DNA from: Pseudomonas subflava
GTDB taxonomy: Bacteria; Pseudomonadota; Gammaproteobacteria; Pseudomonadales; Pseudomonadaceae
Assembly (NCBI RefSeq): GCF_023823685.1
Contig: NZ_JAMXBF010000003.1
Span: 186,001-250,000 of the forward strand
Direction of reading: 5' to 3'
Length of the DNA: 64,000 nucleotides
Positions 47,908-56,913 of this stretch are shown piece by piece. The notes beneath the pieces are model-generated. The model was not told the origin of the DNA. It searched no databases and saw only the letters and a program-made list of their open reading frames with translations. The translations under genes were made by a program, and so were the position numbers. Positions within the stretch are counted from its first letter, which is position 1. Each line of letters starts with the position of its first letter.

Positions 47908-48414
47908 ATGACCCTGCCCGATCCCCAACAGCTGCTGCCGCGCATGGCCGCCGACCTCAAGGCCCTGCTGGCGCGCCGCGGCGTCGAGCAGGCACGCTTC
48001 ATCGGCATTCGCACCGGCGGCGTCTGGGTCGCCGAGGCATTGCTGCGCGAGCTGGATCTGGATCAGCCGCTCGGCACCCTGGACGTTTCCTTCTACCGCG
48101 ACGACTTCACCCGCAGCGGCCTGCACCCGCAGGTCAAGCCGTCCGAACTGCCGTTCGAGATCGAGGATCAGCACCTGGTGCTGATCGACGACGTGCTGAT
48201 GAGCGGGCGCACTATCCGCGCCGCGCTGAACGAGCTGTTCGACTATGGCCGCCCGGCCAGCGTGACCCTGGTCAGCCTGCTGGACCTGGACGCCCGCGAA
48301 CTACCGATCCACGCCGACGTGCTCGGCGCCACCCTCGCCCTGGCACCCGAGCAACGGGTAAAATTGTCCGGCCCCGCGCCGCTCGCCCTCGAGCTGCAGC
48401 GCCTTTCCGCCTAG
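47908..48414 (+). CDS. pyrR: PyrR, bifunctional pyr regulator/uracil phosphoribosyltransferase-type protein
   Basis: The 168-residue phosphoribosyltransferase-fold protein starts [26 protein letters not shown] stands seven bases before this ATG, better than the ATG six bases upstream. The PRPP-binding loop is [20 protein letters not shown], and [21 protein letters not shown] is the PyrR flexible loop. In Gram-positives PyrR controls pyr mRNA attenuation; its part in Pseudomonas pyrB control is less settled. It lies nine bases before pyrB. Confidence 0.95.
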   Translation: MTLPDPQQLLPRMAADLKALLARRGVEQARFIGIRTGGVWVAEALLRELDLDQPLGTLDVSFYRDDFTRSGLHPQVKPSELPFEIEDQHLVLIDDVLMSGRTIRAALNELFDYGRPASVTLVSLLDLDARELPIHADVLGATLALAPEQRVKLSGPAPLALELQRLSA

Positions 48415-48423
48415 GAACACCCC

Positions 48424-49425
48424 ATGCCCATCGACGCCAAGCGTTCGCTGCAGCTCAATGACCAGGGCCAGCTGCGCCACTTCCTCTCGCTCGACGGCCT
48501 GCCCCGCGAGCTGCTGACGGAAATCCTCGACACCGCCGACTCCTTCCTCGAGGTCGGCGCCCGCGCGGTGAAGAAGGTCCCGCTGCTGCGCGGCAAGACC
48601 GTGTGCAACGTGTTCTTCGAGAACTCCACGCGCACCCGCACCACCTTCGAGCTGGCCGCCCAGCGGCTGTCGGCCGACGTCATCACCCTCAACGTCTCCA
48701 CCTCCTCCACCAGCAAGGGCGAGACGCTGTTCGACACCCTGCGGAACCTGGAGGCGATGGCCGCCGACATGTTCGTGGTGCGCCATGCCGACTCCGGCGC
48801 CGCGCACTTCATCGCCGAACACGTCTGCCCCGACGTGGCCATCATCAACGGCGGCGACGGCCGCCACGCGCACCCGACCCAGGGCATGCTCGACATGCTG
48901 ACCATCCGCCGCCACAAGGGCGGCTTCGAGAACCTCTCGGTGGCCATCGTCGGCGACATCCTGCACTCGCGGGTGGCGCGCTCGAACATGCTGGCGCTGA
49001 AGACCCTGGGCTGCCCGGACATCCGCGTGATCGGCCCGAAGACCCTGCTGCCGATCGGCATCGAGCAGTACGGCGTCAGCGTTCACCACAACCTGGCCGA
49101 GGGCCTCAAGGACGTCGACGTGGTGATCATGCTGCGCCTGCAGCGCGAGCGCATGCAGGGCGGCCTGCTGCCCAGCGAAGGCGAGTTCTACAAGCTCTAC
49201 GGCCTGACCGAGCAGCGCCTGAAGCTGGCCAAGCCGGATGCCCTGGTCATGCACCCGGGCCCGATCAACCGCGGCGTGGAGATCGAGTCGGCGGTGGCCG
49301 ACGGCCCGCAGTCGGTCATCCTCAACCAGGTCACCTACGGCATCGCCATCCGCATGGCCGTGCTGTCGATGGCCATGAGCGGCCAGGCCGCCCAGCGTCA
49401 ACTCAATGCCGAGGAGCACAACTGA
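48424..49425 (+). CDS. pyrB: Aspartate carbamoyltransferase catalytic chain
   Basis: The 333-residue enzyme makes N-carbamoyl-aspartate, the committed pyrimidine step. [16 protein letters not shown] is the carbamoyl-phosphate site, [15 protein letters not shown] the mobile loop, and [20 protein letters not shown] and [13 protein letters not shown] are later signatures. The extended N-terminus ([20 protein letters not shown]) is typical of the Pseudomonas enzyme, which assembles with the inactive DHOase-like PyrC' into a dodecamer. The stop codon overlaps the pyrC' ATG by one base (TGATG). Confidence 0.97.
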   Translation: MPIDAKRSLQLNDQGQLRHFLSLDGLPRELLTEILDTADSFLEVGARAVKKVPLLRGKTVCNVFFENSTRTRTTFELAAQRLSADVITLNVSTSSTSKGETLFDTLRNLEAMAADMFVVRHADSGAAHFIAEHVCPDVAIINGGDGRHAHPTQGMLDMLTIRRHKGGFENLSVAIVGDILHSRVARSNMLALKTLGCPDIRVIGPKTLLPIGIEQYGVSVHHNLAEGLKDVDVVIMLRLQRERMQGGLLPSEGEFYKLYGLTEQRLKLAKPDALVMHPGPINRGVEIESAVADGPQSVILNQVTYGIAIRMAVLSMAMSGQAAQRQLNAEEHN

Positions 49426-50696
49426 TGGGCACGCGAATCCTCGGAGCCCGGGTGATCGACCCGGCCAGCGGCCTGGACCGGGTCTGCGACCTTTACCTGG
49501 ACGGCGGCAAGATCGCCGCCCTCGATCAGGCACCGGCCAGCTTCGACGCCGACCAGGAAATCGACGCCCGTGGCCTGGTCGCCAGCCCGGGCCTGGTCGA
49601 CCTGTCCGTGGCGTTGCGCGAGCCGGGCTACAGCCGCAAGGGCAATATCGCCAGCGAGACCCTGGCCGCCGCGGCCGGCGGCGTCACCAGCCTGTGCTGC
49701 CCGCCGCTGACCAAGCCGGTGCTGGACACCTCGGCGGTGGCCGAGCTGATCCTCGACCGCGCCCAGGAGGCAGGGCATACCAAGGTCTTTCCCATCGGCG
49801 CGCTGACCAAAGGCCTCGGCGGCGAGCAGCTGGCCGAACTGGTGGCCCTGCGCGACGCCGGCTGCGTCGCCTTCGCCAACGGCCTGGCGCCGATGGCCAA
49901 CAACCGCACCCTGCGCCGCGCGCTGGAGTACGCCGCAACCTTCGACCTAACCGTGATCTTCCACGCCCAGGACTTTGAGCTGGCCGAGGGTGGCCTGGCT
50001 CACGAGGGCCCTACCGCGAGCTTCCTCGGCCTGGCCGGCATTCCCGAGAGCGCCGAGACCGTGGCCCTGGCCCGCGACCTGCTGCTGGTCGAGCAGAGCG
50101 GCGTACGCGCTCACTTCAGCCAGATCACCAGCGCACGCGGCGCCGAGATGATCGCCACCGCCCAGGCCCGCGGCCTGCCGGTGACGGCCGACGTGGCGAT
50201 GTACCAGCTGATTCTCACCGACGAGGCGCTGCTGGGCTTTTCCAGCCTCTACCACGTGCAACCGCCGCTGCGCACCGCGGCCGACCGCGAGGGCCTGCGC
50301 CAGGCGGTCAAGGCCGGCGTCATCGGCGCCATCGCCAGCCATCACCAACCGCACGAGGCGGACGCCAAGCTGACGCCATTCGGCGCCACCGAGCCGGGCA
50401 TCAGCAGCGTCGAGCTGCTGCTGCCCCTGGCCCTGACCCTGGTGGACGACGGCCTGCTCGATCTGCCGACCCTGCTGGCGCGCCTGAGCAGCGGCCCAGC
50501 CAAGGCGCTGCACCTGCCGGTCGGTCGTCTGGCGGCCGGCGCTCCCGCGGACCTGCTGCTGTTCGACCCGCAGGGCCAGACCCTGGCCGGCGAGACCTGG
50601 CACTCCAGAGGCGGCAACAGCCCCTTCATCGGCCACTGCCTGCCGGGCCGGGTGCGCTACACCCTGGTGGACGGCCGCGTCAGCTACCAGAGCTGA
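49425..50696 (+). CDS. pyrC': PyrC', non-catalytic dihydroorotase-like partner of PyrB
   Basis: The 423-residue protein has the amidohydrolase fold but lacks the metal-binding HxH: the strand-1 motif, normally DxHxHLREP, reads DLSVALREPGYSRKG, replacing both His residues. The later metal and acid residues are also not conserved (for example ASHHQPHEADAKL in place of the usual DHAPH.. segment). In Pseudomonas such a protein is structural and is needed for ATCase assembly. The translational overlap with pyrB ensures similar amounts. A true dihydroorotase must be encoded elsewhere. A terminator follows. Confidence 0.95.
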   Translation: MGTRILGARVIDPASGLDRVCDLYLDGGKIAALDQAPASFDADQEIDARGLVASPGLVDLSVALREPGYSRKGNIASETLAAAAGGVTSLCCPPLTKPVLDTSAVAELILDRAQEAGHTKVFPIGALTKGLGGEQLAELVALRDAGCVAFANGLAPMANNRTLRRALEYAATFDLTVIFHAQDFELAEGGLAHEGPTASFLGLAGIPESAETVALARDLLLVEQSGVRAHFSQITSARGAEMIATAQARGLPVTADVAMYQLILTDEALLGFSSLYHVQPPLRTAADREGLRQAVKAGVIGAIASHHQPHEADAKLTPFGATEPGISSVELLLPLALTLVDDGLLDLPTLLARLSSGPAKALHLPVGRLAAGAPADLLLFDPQGQTLAGETWHSRGGNSPFIGHCLPGRVRYTLVDGRVSYQS

Positions 50697-50710
50697 ATCG
50701 CACCACGATG

Positions 50711-50739
50711 AAAAAGCCCGCCAATCGGCGGGCTTTTTT
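50711..50739 (+). terminator. Rho-independent terminator after pyrC'
   Basis: Arms AAAAAGCCCGCC (50711-50722) and GGCGGGCTTTTT (50727-50738) around AATC, then T. It lies 14 bases after the pyrC' stop and, with T-runs on both strands, can also stop the convergent TM2-protein gene. Confidence 0.93.
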
Positions 50740-50750
50740 CTGCGAGATGT

Positions 50751-51149
50751 TCAGGCGCGGGAGGCGTTCCTGATGGAGATCTGCGTGTTCATCGTCCAGA
50801 AGTCGTAGAGCACGCCGAGCAGGAACAGGCCGCCGGTCAGCAGGTAGATGATCCCGGTGATCCATTTGCCCTGATACATACGGTGCACGCCGAACACACC
50901 GAGGAAGGTCAGCAGTATCCACGCCACGTTGTAGTCGGTGTCGCCCGCGGTGAAGCGCAGGTCGGCCTCGCGATCCATCGCCGGAATCAGGAACAGGTCG
51001 ATGATCCAGCCGATGAACAACAGGCCGAAGGTGAAGAACCAGATGGTCCCGGTCACCGGCTTGCCATAGTAGAAGCGGTGCGCGCCGAGGAAGCCGAAGA
51101 TCCACAGCAGATAGCCGATGACCTTGCTGTGGGTGTCCTGTCGCTGCAT
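50751..51149 (-). CDS. TM2-domain membrane protein
   Basis: The 132-residue product starts MQRQDTHSKVIGYLLWIFGF, with GAGGAT seven bases before the ATG. It contains two TM2-type units in tandem: FLGAHRFYYGKPVTG with following helices (residues 15-60), and FGVHRMYQGKWITGIIYLLTGGLFLLGVLYDF (residues 85-120). In each a G.HR.Y.G motif sits between two membrane helices. The function of bacterial TM2 proteins is unknown. It is convergent with pyrC' and divergent from the radical SAM gene. Confidence 0.85.
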   Translation of the reverse strand: MQRQDTHSKVIGYLLWIFGFLGAHRFYYGKPVTGTIWFFTFGLLFIGWIIDLFLIPAMDREADLRFTAGDTDYNVAWILLTFLGVFGVHRMYQGKWITGIIYLLTGGLFLLGVLYDFWTMNTQISIRNASRA

Positions 51150-51225
51150 GGGAAATCCTCGTGTTGGGGCCGCGCCGATGAGCGGCAAGCCCGAGCGCTT
51201 GCGTCGAACGGCAGCGGATCGAATA

Positions 51226-51241
51226 CTGTATATCCAAACAG
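51226..51241 (+). promoter_or_regulatory. LexA box upstream of the radical SAM-udgX operon
   Basis: CTGTATATCCAAACAG fits the CTG-N10-CAG core of the LexA operator, with an AT-rich centre close to CTGTATATATATACAG. It ends 14 bases before the radical SAM ATG, where LexA would block initiation. This makes the two downstream genes SOS-inducible candidates and also supports the ATG at 51256 over an ATG upstream at 51179. Confidence 0.8.
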
Positions 51242-51255
51242 CACTCGACCTCGCC

Positions 51256-52467
51256 ATGGAACTGATCGACAAGCTAACCGTATTGGCCGACGCCGCCAAG
51301 TACGACGCCTCCTGCGCCAGCAGCGGCGCGCCCAAGCGCGACTCGCGCGGCAAGGCAGGCCTCGGCGCCACCAACGGCATGGGCATCTGCCACAGTTTCA
51401 CACCGGACGGGCGCTGCGTGTCGCTGCTGAAGGTGCTGCTGACCAACTTCTGCATCTACGACTGCCAGTACTGCGTGAACCGCCGTTCCAGCGACGTGCC
51501 GCGGGCCCGCTTCTCGCCCGAGGAGGTGGTGCGGCTGACCCTCGACTTCTACCGACGCAACTGCATCAGCGGCCTGTTCTTGAGCTCGGGCATCATCCGC
51601 TCGGCCGACTACACCATGGAACAGCTGGTCCGGGTCGCGCGCCTGTTGCGCGAGGAGCACCAGTTCCGCGGCTACATCCACCTCAAGACCATTCCCGACG
51701 CAGCGCCCGAGCTGATCGCCGAGGCCGGTCGCTACGCTGACCGGCTCAGCGTCAACATCGAGCTGCCCAGCGAGGCCAGCCTGATACGCCTGGCGCCGGA
51801 GAAGAACGTCGGCACCATCAAGAAGGCCATGGGCTCGATCCGCCTCGGCGTCGACGAGGCCAGCGAGGAGACGCGCGCCCCGGCCTTCGCCCCCGCGGGG
51901 CAGAGCACGCAGATGATCGTCGGTGCCGACGACACCGATGACCGCACCATCCTCGACACGGCGCAGACGCTCTACGGCGCCTACAAGCTCAAGCGCGTCT
52001 ATTACTCGGCGTTCAGCCCCATCCCGCACAGCCCCAAGAGCGTGCCGTTCCAGGCCCCGCCGCTGCTGCGCGAGCATCGACTGTACCAGGCCGACTTCCT
52101 CATTCGCGGCTACGGCTTCCAGGCCGGGGAGCTGCTCGCCACGCCCGGCAACCTGCCCCTGGATGTCGACCCCAAGCTGGCCTGGGCTTTGGCCAACCGC
52201 GAGCAATTTCCGCTCGATCTCAACCGCGCCGAGCCGGCGATGATCGCCCGGGTGCCCGGCATCGGCGTGCTCAGCGCCCGACGCCTGGTCGAGCTGCGCC
52301 GCCAGCGGCGCATCCGCTACGCCGACGTGGTGCGCCTGCGCTGTGCGATGGACAAGGCCGGCCCCTTCATCGTCACCCAGGATTACCGGCCGCGGCAGGC
52401 GACACTGGAGTCATCCGCCTTGCGCCGTCACCTGAGCGACACGCCGGCACAGATGGCGCTGTGGTGA
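51256..52467 (+). CDS. Radical SAM protein, putative DNA modification/repair type
   Basis: The 403-residue protein starts MELIDKLTVLADAAKYDASC. The radical SAM iron-sulfur site is NFCIYDCQYCVNRRSSDVPR (CxxxCxxC with an extra residue pattern C-I-Y-D-C-Q-Y-C). FSPEEVVRLTLDFYRRNCISGLFLSSG is the adjoining core. The C-terminus carries a helix-hairpin-helix (LNRAEPAMIARVPGIGVLSARRLVEL) of DNA-binding type. This matches the radical SAM family described as a putative DNA modification/repair protein that is always paired with the UdgX-fusion gene. The reaction is unknown. Its stop overlaps the next ATG by one base. Confidence 0.9.
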   Translation: MELIDKLTVLADAAKYDASCASSGAPKRDSRGKAGLGATNGMGICHSFTPDGRCVSLLKVLLTNFCIYDCQYCVNRRSSDVPRARFSPEEVVRLTLDFYRRNCISGLFLSSGIIRSADYTMEQLVRVARLLREEHQFRGYIHLKTIPDAAPELIAEAGRYADRLSVNIELPSEASLIRLAPEKNVGTIKKAMGSIRLGVDEASEETRAPAFAPAGQSTQMIVGADDTDDRTILDTAQTLYGAYKLKRVYYSAFSPIPHSPKSVPFQAPPLLREHRLYQADFLIRGYGFQAGELLATPGNLPLDVDPKLAWALANREQFPLDLNRAEPAMIARVPGIGVLSARRLVELRRQRRIRYADVVRLRCAMDKAGPFIVTQDYRPRQATLESSALRRHLSDTPAQMALW

Positions 52468-53942
52468 TGCAGAGCGTTCACTTCGACGGCAGCTTCGCCG
52501 GCTGGCGCCGCGAGGCCCGGCGACTCCTGCAGGCGGGCATCGAACCCGCTGCGCTGAGCTGGCGCACCGACGACGATGCCGGCCAGTTGTTCGGTGATCC
52601 GTTCACCGAGGCGCCGACCGCGGCGCCCGCGCCGCGGCGCATCCCCCGCGAATTGCCCGAGCTGCTGGAAAGCGCCTCGCGCTATCGCGCCGACGACCGC
52701 TGGGCCCTGCTCTACCGCGTGCTCTGGCGCGTGGCGCAGGGCGATCGCTCGGCCATGCTCGCCGGTGACGGGGATGGCAGCGACCTGCAGCGGCGGGTCA
52801 AGAGCGTGCGCCGCGAGGCCCATCACATGCATGCGTTCCTGCGCTTTCGCGAAAGACCCGTCAACACCGGGCCACCCCGGTTCGTCGCCTGGCACGAGCC
52901 GGCCCACGACATTCTGGAAGTCGCCGCCGAACACTTTGCCGAGCGGCTGGGCCGCGAGACCTGGCTGATCGCCACACCGGACGCCGCCGCGCTCTGGGAC
53001 GGGCAACAGATGCGCTTTCTCCGCCCCTGCCCGCCCGAGCTGCGTGACCTGGCGCGCTCCGCCGCCGATCCGGGCGCGGACCTCTGGCTGGCCTACTACA
53101 ACAGCACCTTCAACCCGGCGCGGCTCAACCGCGACGTGCTGGAGAGCAGCATGCCGGTGCGCTTCTGGAAGCATCTGCCGGAAGGCCCGCTGATTCCGCA
53201 GATGATGAGCCAGGCCCGCGCCGGCCAGCAGCGTCTGGCGCAGGCCGCCAGCGTGAGCACGCGTGAAGGCAAGGAAGTGCTGATCGCCAGCGACCGGGCC
53301 CAGCCGAAACGGGCGCCGAGCACCTCGCTGGGCGAATGCCGCGACTGCGACATCTGGCGCGACGCCACTTGCGCAGTCGCGGGCGAGGGGCCGCGACAGG
53401 CCCCGATCATGCTGGTCGGCGAGCAGCCCGGCGATCAGGAGGACCTGGCCGGTCGTCCCTTCGTCGGCCCCGCCGGGCAAGTCCTGGGCAATGCGCTGGA
53501 GCGGGCGCAGCTGCAGCGCGAGGCGCTGTATCTGACCAACGCGGTGAAGCACTTCAAGTGGATACCGCGCGGCGGCCCCAACAGCCGCGCCGTCACCCGC
53601 AAGCACGCCACGCCGAAACCCGGCGAGATCAAGGCCTGCCATCGCTGGCTCGACGAAGAGCTGGCGCAGGTTTCGCCGCAGGTGGTGGTGGCGCTCGGCA
53701 GGACGGCCCTGGCCTCGCTACTCGGGACCTTCGAGCCGCAACGCCTGCGCCTGGCGGATTTCGCCGGCGCGCCGTTCCGGCACGGGGACCGCTGGGTGAT
53801 CGTGGCACCGCATCCGGCCGCGGTGTTGCGGGCGGGCGAGGATGGCGAAAGACGATTCGCCGAGCTGGTCGCGGCCCTCGCCCAGGCGCGCCAGCTGGCG
53901 GCGAGGGTCAGCGGAAACGCCGCCCCGGATCTTCGTCGCTGA
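52467..53942 (+). CDS. DNA-metabolism domain fused to UdgX-family uracil-DNA-binding protein
   Basis: The 491-residue protein has two parts. Residues 1-270 (MQSVHFDGSFAGWRREARRL ... EAHHMHAFLRFRE) match the companion domain of the radical SAM repair-type proteins. Residues 285-480 are a uracil-DNA-glycosylase fold with an iron-sulfur CxxC (GECRDCDIW), active site GEQPGDQEDLAGRPFVGPAG, and LTNAVKHFKW. UdgX proteins bind uracil-DNA covalently through a loop His (KRxxH). Here the loop is longer and reads IPRGGPNSRAVTRKHATPKP, keeping RKH. The protein is translationally coupled to the radical SAM gene, and its 3' end overlaps the convergent pilU by 35 bases. Confidence 0.88.
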   Translation: MQSVHFDGSFAGWRREARRLLQAGIEPAALSWRTDDDAGQLFGDPFTEAPTAAPAPRRIPRELPELLESASRYRADDRWALLYRVLWRVAQGDRSAMLAGDGDGSDLQRRVKSVRREAHHMHAFLRFRERPVNTGPPRFVAWHEPAHDILEVAAEHFAERLGRETWLIATPDAAALWDGQQMRFLRPCPPELRDLARSAADPGADLWLAYYNSTFNPARLNRDVLESSMPVRFWKHLPEGPLIPQMMSQARAGQQRLAQAASVSTREGKEVLIASDRAQPKRAPSTSLGECRDCDIWRDATCAVAGEGPRQAPIMLVGEQPGDQEDLAGRPFVGPAGQVLGNALERAQLQREALYLTNAVKHFKWIPRGGPNSRAVTRKHATPKPGEIKACHRWLDEELAQVSPQVVVALGRTALASLLGTFEPQRLRLADFAGAPFRHGDRWVIVAPHPAAVLRAGEDGERRFAELVAALAQARQLAARVSGNAAPDLRR

Positions 53943-55053
53943 CTTCCAGGCTCAGGCCCTGGGTCATGCTGGTCAGGTGCTCGCCATCGGTCTCCGAGCC
54001 CAGCTTGATCATCAGGCGCAGGTCATTGGCCGAGTCGGCGTAGAGCAGGGCGTCCTCGTAGGTGATCTCGCCCTGGGTGTAGAGGTTGTACAGCGCCTGG
54101 TCGAAGGTCTGCATGCCCATCTCGGTGGAGCGCTTCATCAGGCTCTTGAGCTCGTGCACCTCGCCCTTGCGGATCAGGTCGGCGGCCAGCGGGGTGTTGA
54201 TCAGCACCTCGATCACCGCGCGGCGCCCTTTGCCGTCCGGCGTCGGCACCAGCTGCTGGGCGACGATGGCCTTGAGGTTGAGCGACAGGTCCATCCACAC
54301 CTGGTTGTGCCGGTCCGGCGGAAAGAAGTTGATGATCCGGTCCAGCGCCTGGTTGGCGTTGTTGGCGTGCAGAGTGGCCAGGCACAGGTGGCCGGTTTCG
54401 GCGAAGGCCACGCCGTAGTCCATGGTCTCGCGGGTACGGATCTCGCCGATCAGGATCACGTCCGGCGCCTGGCGCAGGGTGTTCTTCAGCGCCACCTCGA
54501 AGGACTCGGTGTCGATGCCGACCTCGCGCTGGGTGACGATGCAGCTCTGGTGCTGGTGGATGTATTCGATGGGGTCTTCGATGGAGATGATGTGGCCGCT
54601 GGTGTTCTTGTTGCGGTATCCGATCATCGCCGCCAGCGAGGTGGACTTGCCGGTACCGGTGGCGCCGACGAACAGCACCAGGCCGCGCTTGGTCAGCGCC
54701 AGCTTCTTCAGCACCTCGGGCAGCTTGAGGTCATCGAGGGTGGGGATGTTGGTCTCGATGCGACGCAGCACCATGCCGGCCAGATTGCGCTGGTAGAAGG
54801 CGCTGACGCGGAAACGCCCCACGCCGCGGGCGCTGATGGCGAAGTTGCACTCGTGGTTCTCGGCGAACTCGCGGCGCTGCTGCTCGTTCATCACCGAGTG
54901 CACCGTCTCGCGGGTCTGCTCCGGCGACATGGCATTCTTGGTCACCGGCATGATCTTGCCGTTGACCTTCATCGAAGGAGGCACGCCGGCGGTGATGAAC
55001 AGGTCGGAACCGCCCTTCTCCACCATCAGTCGCAGCAGCTTTTCAAATTCCAT
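53908..55053 (-). CDS. pilU: PilU, type IV pilus retraction ATPase accessory
   Basis: The 381-residue hexameric ATPase starts MEFEKLLRLMVEKGGSDLFI. It has Walker A FVGATGTGKSTSLAAMIGY, Asp box ISIEDPIEYIHQHQSC, Walker B ILIGEIRTRETMDYG and the His box TLHANNANQALDRIINFF. PilU works with PilT in pulling pili back. It follows pilT by 48 bases (pilTU operon) and ends inside the 3' end of the convergent udgX-type gene; no terminator lies between. Confidence 0.97.
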   Translation of the reverse strand: MEFEKLLRLMVEKGGSDLFITAGVPPSMKVNGKIMPVTKNAMSPEQTRETVHSVMNEQQRREFAENHECNFAISARGVGRFRVSAFYQRNLAGMVLRRIETNIPTLDDLKLPEVLKKLALTKRGLVLFVGATGTGKSTSLAAMIGYRNKNTSGHIISIEDPIEYIHQHQSCIVTQREVGIDTESFEVALKNTLRQAPDVILIGEIRTRETMDYGVAFAETGHLCLATLHANNANQALDRIINFFPPDRHNQVWMDLSLNLKAIVAQQLVPTPDGKGRRAVIEVLINTPLAADLIRKGEVHELKSLMKRSTEMGMQTFDQALYNLYTQGEITYEDALLYADSANDLRLMIKLGSETDGEHLTSMTQGLSLEVSDEDPGRRFR

Positions 55054-55101
55054 CTTTCCCGCCCGTGTGATTCATCTGCGGCGGCTGATGCCGCCTTGTC
55101 G

Positions 55102-56136
55102 TTAGAAGTTTTCCGGCGTCTTGGCCTTCTCGCGCGCGCTTTCGCGGCTGACCAGGCCCTTGCTCAGCAGGGTCTTCAGACAGCTGTCGAGGGTCTGCAT
55201 GCCCAGTGCGCCGCCGGTCTGGATCGCCGAGTACATCTGCGCGACCTTGTCCTCGCGGATCAGGTTACGGATCGCCGGGGTGCCGATCATGATCTCGTGC
55301 GCCGCCACGCGGCCGCCGCCGATCTTCTTCATCAGGGTCTGCGAGATCACCGCCTGCAGGGACTCGGAGAGCATGGAGCGGACCATGGACTTTTCCTCGG
55401 CCGGGAACACGTCGACCACGCGGTCGATGGTCTTGGCGGCGGAGGTGGTGTGCAGGGTGCCGAACACCAGGTGACCGGTTTCCGCGGCGGTCAGCGCCAG
55501 GCGGATGGTTTCCAGGTCGCGCATCTCACCCACCAGGATGATGTCCGGGTCTTCACGCAGGGCCGAGCGCAGGGCCTCGGAGAAGCCGTGGGTGTCGCGG
55601 TGCACCTCGCGCTGGTTGACCAGGCACTTCTTCGACTCGTGAACGAATTCGATCGGGTCTTCGATGGTGAGGATGTGGTGGTACTTGTTGTTGTTCAGGT
55701 AGTCGAGCATCGCCGCCAGGGTGGTCGACTTGCCCGAACCGGTCGGGCCGGTCACCAGCACCAGGCCGCGCGGCACGTCGGTGATCTTCTTGAACACCTC
55801 GCCCATGCCCAGGTCTTCCATGCTCAGGACCTTGGAGGGAATGGTCCGGAACACGGCGCCGGCGCCGCGGTTCTGGTTGAAGGCGTTGACCCGGAAGCGC
55901 GCAACGCCCGGCACTTCGAAGGAGAAGTCGGTCTCGAGGAATTCCTCGTAATCCTTGCGCTGCTTGTCGTTCATGATGTCGTAGATCAGCGCGTGGACCT
56001 GTTTGTGGTCCATCGGCGGCAGGTTGATCCGGCGAACATCGCCATCGACGCGAATCATCGGCGGCAGGCCCGCCGAGAGGTGCAGGTCCGACGCGCCCTG
56101 CTTGGCGCTGAAGGCGAGCAGCTCGGTAATATCCAT
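55102..56136 (-). CDS. pilT: PilT, type IV pilus retraction ATPase
   Basis: The 344-residue motor starts MDITELLAFSAKQGASDLHL. It has Walker A VTGPTGSGKSTTLAAMLDYL, Asp box LTIEDPIEFVHESKK, Walker B ILVGEMRDLETIRLAL, His box FGTLHTTSAAKTIDR and the retraction-specific AIRNLIRE motif. The length equals that of P. aeruginosa PilT. It is divergent from yggS across 72 bases. With the Pil-Chp array about 11 kb away, it makes up the twitching machinery of this window. Confidence 0.98.
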   Translation of the reverse strand: MDITELLAFSAKQGASDLHLSAGLPPMIRVDGDVRRINLPPMDHKQVHALIYDIMNDKQRKDYEEFLETDFSFEVPGVARFRVNAFNQNRGAGAVFRTIPSKVLSMEDLGMGEVFKKITDVPRGLVLVTGPTGSGKSTTLAAMLDYLNNNKYHHILTIEDPIEFVHESKKCLVNQREVHRDTHGFSEALRSALREDPDIILVGEMRDLETIRLALTAAETGHLVFGTLHTTSAAKTIDRVVDVFPAEEKSMVRSMLSESLQAVISQTLMKKIGGGRVAAHEIMIGTPAIRNLIREDKVAQMYSAIQTGGALGMQTLDSCLKTLLSKGLVSRESAREKAKTPENF

Positions 56137-56208
56137 GGGACTCCCCAATCGAATGCAAGCGGGTAGAATGCCGCAGACCCCTGACGGGCGGGCTATAGAG
56201 CGCAAGTA

Positions 56209-56898
56209 ATGTCCACGATAGCAGAGAATATTGCAAAGGTTCGCGAGCGTATCCGTGAGGCGGCGCAAGCCTCGCAGCGCGATCCGGAGGCGGTCGGGCT
56301 GCTTGCCGTGAGCAAGACCAAACCGGCCGCCGCCATCCGCGAAGCGCACGCCGCGGGCCAGCACGACTTCGGCGAGAACTACCTGCAGGAGGCCCTGGCC
56401 AAGCAGGCCGAACTGGCCGACCTGGACCTCGTCTGGCACTTCATCGGGCCCATCCAGTCGAACAAGACCAAGCCGATCGCCGAGCATTTCCACTGGGTGC
56501 ATTCGGTGGACCGCCTGAAGATCGCCCAGCGCCTGTCCGAGCAACGTCCCGCGCATCTGCCGCCGCTGAACATCTGCCTGCAGGTGAACGTCAGCGGCGA
56601 GGCCAGCAAGTCCGGCTGCACGCCGGAGGAGCTGCCGGCACTGGCACAGGCGGTTACACAACTGCCGCGACTGCGCCTGCGCGGATTGATGACAATCCCC
56701 GAACCGAGCGACGACCCGCAGGCCCAGCGCGTGCCCCTGGCGCGACTGCGCCAGCTGCGCGATGCGCTGCAGGCGGATCTCGACGCCCTGTCCATGGGCA
56801 TGAGCCAGGACCTGGAAGCGGCCATCGCCGAAGGCGCCACCTGGGTACGCATCGGCACCGCCCTGTTCGGTGCCCGTGACTACGGCTCGCCCCATTAA
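56209..56898 (+). CDS. yggS: YggS, PLP-binding homeostasis protein
   Basis: The 229-residue protein binds pyridoxal phosphate and buffers B6 and amino-acid balance; no catalysis is known. LLAVSKTKPAAAIREAHAAG contains the PLP Lys in the VSK motif. FGENYLQEALAK, WHFIGPIQSNKTKPIAEHF and LRGLMTIPEPSDD follow in the usual order, and the C-terminal VRIGTALFGARDY is present. It begins the yggS-proC-yggT-yggU operon, found throughout Pseudomonas. Confidence 0.96.
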   Translation: MSTIAENIAKVRERIREAAQASQRDPEAVGLLAVSKTKPAAAIREAHAAGQHDFGENYLQEALAKQAELADLDLVWHFIGPIQSNKTKPIAEHFHWVHSVDRLKIAQRLSEQRPAHLPPLNICLQVNVSGEASKSGCTPEELPALAQAVTQLPRLRLRGLMTIPEPSDDPQAQRVPLARLRQLRDALQADLDALSMGMSQDLEAAIAEGATWVRIGTALFGARDYGSPH

Positions 56899-56913
56899 TA
56901 AGGAAGCACCACG

